From Candidatus Puniceispirillum sp. (GTDB lineage Bacteria; Pseudomonadota; Alphaproteobacteria; Puniceispirillales; Puniceispirillaceae): 9,447 bases of DNA. Position 1 is the stretch's first letter. Each line of letters starts with the position of its first letter. Below the pieces are notes generated by a model. The model was given only the letters and a program-made list of their open reading frames with translations, was not told where the DNA came from and searched no databases. Both the position numbers and the translations under genes were made by a program. The stretch covers positions 1-9,447 of the forward strand of contig JABJBD010000198.1 in the NCBI GenBank assembly GCA_018668795.1. The letters are read 5' to 3'. Positions 5,498 to 9,447 of the stretch are shown piece by piece.

Positions 5498-7205
5498 CTA
5501 ACGCTTTAATGGATAACACATTTAGGCCTGTTGCAATAACTAAACTTGTGGCTTTCACAAGCTGTAAACGCGCGGCAGTCACCACGGGATTATCATCAAT
5601 CATAAACCTCAAATCTGGATTATCTCGGCCTGCATTCCACAAGGAATGAAATGAGCTCGCCAGATCAACAAGGAAGAAGGCTATGCGATGCGCTTCATGC
5701 GCACGCGCGGCTGATTCCACCATCTTTGGCCAGCTTGAAAGCAGTTTAATAACGGCTAATTCGGCAGGGTCTTTTAATACAGATAAATCAACTTCACTAG
5801 GCACGCCGTCGGATTGTCGAAGAACCGAACAAGCTCGTGCATGAGCATATTGTACATAAAATACCGGATTATCACGTGAATGCTCGGTAACTTTGGCATA
5901 ATCGAAATCAAGTGTCTGATCGTTGCGACGCGTCAGCATGATAAAGCGAATGACATCAGCCCCTACAGCTTCGATAACGTCACGCACAGTAACAAAATTT
6001 CCAGCGCGCTTTGACATTTTGACTGGTTTGCCATTTTCCATCAGATTAACCAGCTGACAAAGCCGGATATCAAGCATGTCTTTCTGCCCTGACATCGCTT
6101 CGACAGCGGCCTTCATCCTTTTTACATAACCGCCATGATCAACGCCAAAAATGTCTATCAGTTGGCCTTTGGTGCGTTCAAGCTTGTTAAAATGATAGGA
6201 CACGTCCGAGGCAAAATATGTCCAGCTACCATTCGATTTTTGTAAAGGCCGGTCGGTGTCATCACCAAAATTGCTGGCCCTGAACAAAAGCTGTTCTCTA
6301 GGTTCCCAATCTTCGGGTTCTTTCCCTTTTGGCGGTTCCAGAACACCCATATAGACATGACCGTCGGCTTTCAATTTATCGACTGCCTTTTGTACCGCGC
6401 CATTTTCAACTAGTTCACGCTCTGATGCAAAACGATCCATTTGAATACCAAGAGCCTTCAGATCCTCTTTAATGCCAACCAGAATTTCGCTCACCGCAAA
6501 GAGCCGAAAGGTGGACAACCACTCTTCTTCGGGGCGCTTATGATACTTGTCACCATATTTTGCGGCTAATTTTGATCCTACGTCTTTCAGATATTCACCT
6601 GGATATAGGCCAGCTTCTATCTCAATGTCATCGCCAAGCGCTTCGCAATATCGCAAATACGCAGATCGCGCCAAAATATCCACCTGACCACCAGCGTCAT
6701 TGACATAATATTCCTTGGTCACGTTCCATCCGCTAAATGCCATCAATCCAGCTAACGCATCACCAATAACGGCACCACGCGCATGCGCTGCATGTAAAGG
6801 ACCCGTTGGATTAGCAGATACATATTCAATATTTACATTGGCACCCTGTCCGGCATTATTTCGTCCATAATCATGTGCCGCCGTCAAAACCTCACTGATC
6901 TCACGTGCCCATAGTAATGGATTGATACGTAAATTGATAAAGCCTGGTCCGGCAATTTCAACATCCACAACACCGTCTATTGTTTTTAATTCCTCAGAAA
7001 ATAAAACGGCAAGGTCTCGCGGTTTCATAGCTGCCGGTTTGGCCAAAACCATGGCTGCATTCGTGGCAAGGTCGCCATGTTCTTGATCACGCGGCAGTTC
7101 AAAAACAACGCGACTTATATCCAATTCTTTTTTGATTTGCCCTGCTTCGCCTAATTGCAAAATGATCGCGGCAAACTGGGTCTCGAAATAAGTAAAAATA
7201 TTCAT
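5487..7205 (-). CDS. argS: Arginyl-tRNA synthetase
   Basis: Cytoplasmic class I aminoacyl-tRNA synthetase that charges tRNA(Arg) with arginine. The 572-residue length is normal. An N-terminal additional domain (about 1-110, with DLATNAAMVLAK) precedes the catalytic core: SANPTGPLHAAHARGA (130-145), in which HAAH (138-141) is the HIGH-type signature, the EYYVNDAGGQ segment (165-174), IFGVDHGGYVKRM (352-364) and the KMSKRAGN motif (396-403). The C-terminal DALR-type helical anticodon-binding domain begins near 448 (VFYVQYAHARACS) and ends with ALDEM. The start at 7205 gives the typical N-terminus; the upstream ribosome site is weak. A gap of 47 bases separates it from dgt, with no hairpin or clear promoter, so read-through from dgt is likely. 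Its stop lies inside the first codons of the SPOR gene. Confidence 0.98.
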   Translation of the reverse strand: MNIFTYFETQFAAIILQLGEAGQIKKELDISRVVFELPRDQEHGDLATNAAMVLAKPAAMKPRDLAVLFSEELKTIDGVVDVEIAGPGFINLRINPLLWAREISEVLTAAHDYGRNNAGQGANVNIEYVSANPTGPLHAAHARGAVIGDALAGLMAFSGWNVTKEYYVNDAGGQVDILARSAYLRYCEALGDDIEIEAGLYPGEYLKDVGSKLAAKYGDKYHKRPEEEWLSTFRLFAVSEILVGIKEDLKALGIQMDRFASERELVENGAVQKAVDKLKADGHVYMGVLEPPKGKEPEDWEPREQLLFRASNFGDDTDRPLQKSNGSWTYFASDVSYHFNKLERTKGQLIDIFGVDHGGYVKRMKAAVEAMSGQKDMLDIRLCQLVNLMENGKPVKMSKRAGNFVTVRDVIEAVGADVIRFIMLTRRNDQTLDFDYAKVTEHSRDNPVFYVQYAHARACSVLRQSDGVPSEVDLSVLKDPAELAVIKLLSSWPKMVESAARAHEAHRIAFFLVDLASSFHSLWNAGRDNPDLRFMIDDNPVVTAARLQLVKATSLVIATGLNVLSIKALDEM

Positions 7206-7252
7206 CTAATTTGGGTTCGCTTGTATATTAGTGGAAATTGAATGTCGAAAAT

Positions 7253-8464
7253 CTAGCGAAGAATGGGGCCAAGGTCGAAAAGGCGCTCATGTTCTAAAAT
7301 AGCATAACGGTCAGTCATCGAGGCAATGTAATCTGCAATCACTCGCGCTACAACATCATCTTTCTGATCAGCCAATGACCCTAGTTTGGTTTCCTGCCAT
7401 TCATTTGGTAACGTATTAGGCTCCGACATAAACAGATTAAACAGATCTGTCACCACCCGTTTTGCTTTACTGGTCATGCGGTTGACCTTGTAATGCCGCC
7501 ACATATTTTTGAACAGAAAGCTTCGTAAAATTTCAAGGTCTCGTGCCATTGGCTCAGAAAAAGCAATGACGGCACCCTTGGCGTTTCTGATATCATCTGA
7601 ATGTTTAGCGCCTAAATGTGCCAGATTGGCAGCAGATGTCTCCAGCAAATCTTCAACAAATACAGATATAAGACGACGAACTAGCTCATGCGTGGTTCGC
7701 GTTATATCAAGTTGGCCATGTTTGGCATTAATGTCACGTAAGGCTTTGCCAACTTGTGGCAAATCTTGAATGGCATCGAGCCGGAATAAATCAGCACGCA
7801 GGGCATCATCAAAATCATGCGATAGATAAGCTATATCATCTGACAGATTGGCTAGTTGTGCTTCAGCCGACGGATAGCTAGTCACATCAAGCGACATGTC
7901 AGCATCAAGCTGTTTGAAATTAGCTGGAATATCACCTTCACTTGCAAACGGGCCATTATGCTTGACGACGCCTTCTAATGTTTCCCATGTCAGGTTCAAT
8001 CCATCAAACCCAGCATAACGTCTTTCTAGACTGGTTAGAACGCGCACTGTTTGCTCATTATGGTCAAATCCGCCAAATGGTTCCATCAAACGATCAAGCA
8101 CCTCTTCGCCAGCATGGCCGAACGGTGTATGCCCCAGATCATGCGCCAATGCGACAGCTTCGGCCAAATCATCATTCAGCCTAAGGCTTCTTGAAATTGA
8201 ACGGGCAATCTGTGCAACTTCAAGAGAATGCGTCAAGCGTGTGCGAAAATAGTCACCTTCATGATAGACAAAAACCTGAGTTTTATGTTTTAGACGACGA
8301 AATGCCCCAGAATGTAAAACTCGATCACGATCACGTTGATAGGCGGTGCGCATTCCCCATCTTTTTAAATCATCCAATAATGGTGCACCACCCTCATCAA
8401 CAAGTCGTCCCCGGCTTTGTGGCGCGTGACAGGCATAACTCGCCAAAGTGCGATCTTCAGTCAT
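7253..8464 (-). CDS. dgt: Deoxyguanosinetriphosphate triphosphohydrolase-like protein (HD domain)
   Basis: Predicted cytoplasmic dNTP triphosphohydrolase that splits dNTPs (classically dGTP) to the nucleoside and triphosphate. With the start at 8464 it is 403 residues, usual for the alphaproteobacterial form. Visible are the N-terminal SRGRL and RDRDRVLHSGAFRRLKHKTQV region (45-64), the metal-binding set H79 (RTRLTHS), H108-D109 (LAHDLGHTPFGH) and D217 (YLSHDFDD), and the KAKRVV segment near 333-338. A longer reading frame from a GTG at 8512 adds 16 residues with no family likeness; ATG 8464 has AGGTGA (8475-8470) five bases upstream and is preferred. It is first in the minus-strand series and diverges from erpA. 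True substrate range cannot be read from sequence. Confidence 0.95.
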   Translation of the reverse strand: MTEDRTLASYACHAPQSRGRLVDEGGAPLLDDLKRWGMRTAYQRDRDRVLHSGAFRRLKHKTQVFVYHEGDYFRTRLTHSLEVAQIARSISRSLRLNDDLAEAVALAHDLGHTPFGHAGEEVLDRLMEPFGGFDHNEQTVRVLTSLERRYAGFDGLNLTWETLEGVVKHNGPFASEGDIPANFKQLDADMSLDVTSYPSAEAQLANLSDDIAYLSHDFDDALRADLFRLDAIQDLPQVGKALRDINAKHGQLDITRTTHELVRRLISVFVEDLLETSAANLAHLGAKHSDDIRNAKGAVIAFSEPMARDLEILRSFLFKNMWRHYKVNRMTSKAKRVVTDLFNLFMSEPNTLPNEWQETKLGSLADQKDDVVARVIADYIASMTDRYAILEHERLFDLGPILR

Positions 8465-8487
8465 CTTTGTCACCTGATAAACCCTGA

Positions 8488-8502
8488 CAATTAAGTTGAT
8501 TG
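8488..8502. repeat. Imperfect 15-base palindrome between dgt and erpA
   Basis: The arms CAATTAA and TTGATTG around a central G match at six of seven pairs. A further inverted copy of the right arm, CAATCAA, lies at 8523-8529. The sites fall between the divergent starts of dgt and erpA, where an operator would be expected. They do not fit a regulator motif that I can name, and short AT-rich palindromes arise by chance. Confidence 0.25.
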
Positions 8503-8544
8503 TGAGTAACACACCTTACGCTCAATCAATTCAAACCGCAAACA

Positions 8545-8572
8545 TTGGGTGGCTTGATTTACGTGTTATAAA
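8545..8572 (+). promoter_or_regulatory. Candidate promoter for erpA-xthA
   Basis: TTGGGT (8545-8550; three of six consensus positions) and TATAAA (8567-8572; five of six) are separated by 16 bases. Transcription would begin near 8579, about 37 bases before the erpA ATG at 8616. The -10 element is good and the -35 poor. Confidence 0.35.
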
Positions 8573-8615
8573 CGCCCATATTCATAGCAATCCAACCTGG
8601 TACGGTATTAAACAA

Positions 8616-8999
8616 ATGTCTGAGATTATGAGTAAAACCTCAAATAGCGATAATGTTTCGTCATCAGCACTGGCAGGTATTTTCAGCCTAACCGAGGCTG
8701 CCGCTGTTCGAATTACATCAATGTTAGACGCCGAACCTGAGGGTAGTTTTTTTCGCGTTGCTGTTCTAGGTGGCGGCTGTTCAGGTTTCCAGTATCAATT
8801 TAGCATCGATACCAATCGGGACGATGAAGATCGCATTTTCACCAGCCATGATGTTGACGTTGTTATCGACGAAATGTCACTAGAACTTGTTGATCATGCT
8901 GAACTAGATTATGTCCAAGACCTCATGGGATCATATTTTGCCGTGAACAACCCCAATGCAACTGCATCTTGCGGGTGCGGCACCTCGTTTTCGGTCTGA
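8616..8999 (+). CDS. erpA: Iron-sulfur cluster insertion protein, A-type carrier (ErpA-like)
   Basis: Small cytoplasmic A-type carrier that passes Fe-S clusters to apo-enzymes. From ATG 8616 it is 127 residues; the core begins at FSLTEAAAVRI (23-33). The three conserved ligand cysteines are present: C55 in GGGCSGFQYQF and C119/C121 in the terminal SCGCGTSFSV. Family separation from IscA/SufA rests mainly on position: no isc or suf genes are near, and a divergent partner of dgt followed by xthA is, from memory, the usual alphaproteobacterial erpA setting. The frame is open back to 8496, but those 40 residues are not family-like and would span the candidate promoter. ATG 8616 (or 8628) is preferred although neither has a strong ribosome site. 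Confidence 0.92.
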   Translation: MSEIMSKTSNSDNVSSSALAGIFSLTEAAAVRITSMLDAEPEGSFFRVAVLGGGCSGFQYQFSIDTNRDDEDRIFTSHDVDVVIDEMSLELVDHAELDYVQDLMGSYFAVNNPNATASCGCGTSFSV

Positions 9000-9001
9000 C
9001 A

Positions 9002-9440
9002 ATGCGAATTGCAAGCTGGAACGTCAATTCTGCCAAAGCGCGACTTGATCATATTACGGGTTGGCTGGCTGGCGACAATGCCGACATTTTAATGATGCAG
9101 GAAATCAAGTCACAGGACGATAATTTTCCGCGCGATGCCTTTAAGGATTTAGGTTGGCATATCGCTGTACATGGCCAGAAAAGCTATAACGGCGTTGCCA
9201 TTGCCAGCCAGTTTCCAATTGAAGATGTAATCAACGGCTTGCCAGGTGATGATGCTGACGAACAGGCACGTTATATTGAAGCCACCATTAACGGCGTTCG
9301 CGTTGGCAATATATATCTGCCTAATGGTAATCCGGCACCTGGTCCCAAACTGGACTATAAACTGGCATGGATGGCACGTCTTTATGATCGTGCGGTTGAA
9401 TTATTGGCAACTGAAATGCCAGTTGTTCTTGGCGGTGATT
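9002..9440 (+). CDS. xthA: Exodeoxyribonuclease III (AP endonuclease), 3' partial at the sequence edge
   Basis: Exonuclease III repairs abasic sites and removes 3' blocking groups in base-excision repair. The visible 146 residues are about the first half of the family's roughly 260: MRIASWNVNSAKARL (1-15) with the conserved Asn 8, the metal-binding Glu 34 in MMQEIKSQDD, YNGVAI (62-67), YLPNGN (105-110) and VVLGGD (141-146), whose Asp matches the catalytic Asp of the family GD(F/Y)N motif. The next codon reads TAG, but its last two bases belong to a seven-base tail identical to the Illumina adapter start, so I treat the gene as cut by the contig end rather than truncated. The start lies two bases after the erpA stop, implying coupled translation; a longer start at 8969 inside erpA is less likely. 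Confidence 0.9.
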
Positions 9441-9447
9441 AGATCGG
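9441..9447. other. Probable sequencing-adapter remnant at the contig end
   Basis: The last seven bases, AGATCGG, equal the first seven of the common Illumina TruSeq adapter. They break the ExoIII frame exactly inside the GD(F/Y)N motif, at the edge of the sequence. The final T before them (9440) fits the first base of the expected Phe or Tyr codon. The match is short, so chance is possible, but the position is telling. Confidence 0.7.

Noticed and set aside
7206..7252. Separate argS promoter or terminator after dgt
   Set aside because: A TATACA-like box is visible but no -35 of useful quality at proper spacing, and no hairpin with a T-run.
8465..8512. Extension of dgt to a GTG at 8512
   Set aside because: The added residues do not look like a Dgt N-terminus, and AGGTGA sits five bases before ATG 8464.
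8496..8615. Extension of erpA by 40 residues to an ATG at 8496
   Set aside because: The added part is outside the family, covers the best candidate promoter and would overlap the region upstream of dgt.
9440..9442. TAG as a genuine end of xthA or a pseudogene mutation
   Set aside because: The last two bases belong to a string identical to the Illumina adapter start at the very edge of the sequence.
1..9447. tRNA or rRNA genes, CRISPR arrays, insertion sequences, phage or defence genes
   Set aside because: None seen by eye; nearly all bases are covered by recognisable housekeeping genes and there is no run of regularly spaced repeats.

Overview
The window is a stretch of housekeeping DNA from an alphaproteobacterium. 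The best evidence is gene order: dgt, argS, a SPOR-domain protein, scpA, scpB and tatABC on the minus strand, with a divergent erpA-xthA pair on the plus strand, is from memory a widespread alphaproteobacterial arrangement. Base composition is moderate by eye (no count made), and coding density is high, with overlapping or abutting genes. This suggests a streamlined, possibly marine lineage, but the exact taxon cannot be fixed from the sequence.

Layout, in the direction of minus-strand transcription (right to left): dgt (8464-7253), argS (7205-5487), SPOR protein (5497-4646), scpA (4645-3839), scpB (3842-3129), a CysA/FbpC-type ABC transporter ATPase (3136-2033), a 140-base gap with a candidate promoter and a composite inverted repeat, then tatA (1892-1518), tatB (1501-1019) and tatC (1019-69). 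From argS to the ATPase all junctions abut or overlap, so these genes are probably co-transcribed and partly translationally coupled. On the right, erpA (8616-8999) and xthA (9002 to the edge) run the other way from a roughly 150-base divergent intergenic region.

Functions: dNTP hydrolysis (Dgt), arginyl-tRNA synthesis (ArgS), septal peptidoglycan binding (SPOR), chromosome condensation with Smc (ScpA/ScpB), probable iron(III) or related import energisation (ATPase), twin-arginine protein export (TatABC), Fe-S cluster delivery (ErpA) and base-excision repair (ExoIII).

I found no wholly new system. Points worth a second look are: strongly lysine-rich C-terminal tails on TatA and TatB facing an unusual acidic N-terminal extension on TatC; a second possible start inside tatC that would remove that extension; absence of the nagZ gene usually found between the SPOR gene and scpA; a lone ABC ATPase between scpB and tatA; a composite hairpin over the candidate tatA promoter; and a right edge whose last seven bases equal the start of the common Illumina adapter, creating a false stop in xthA.
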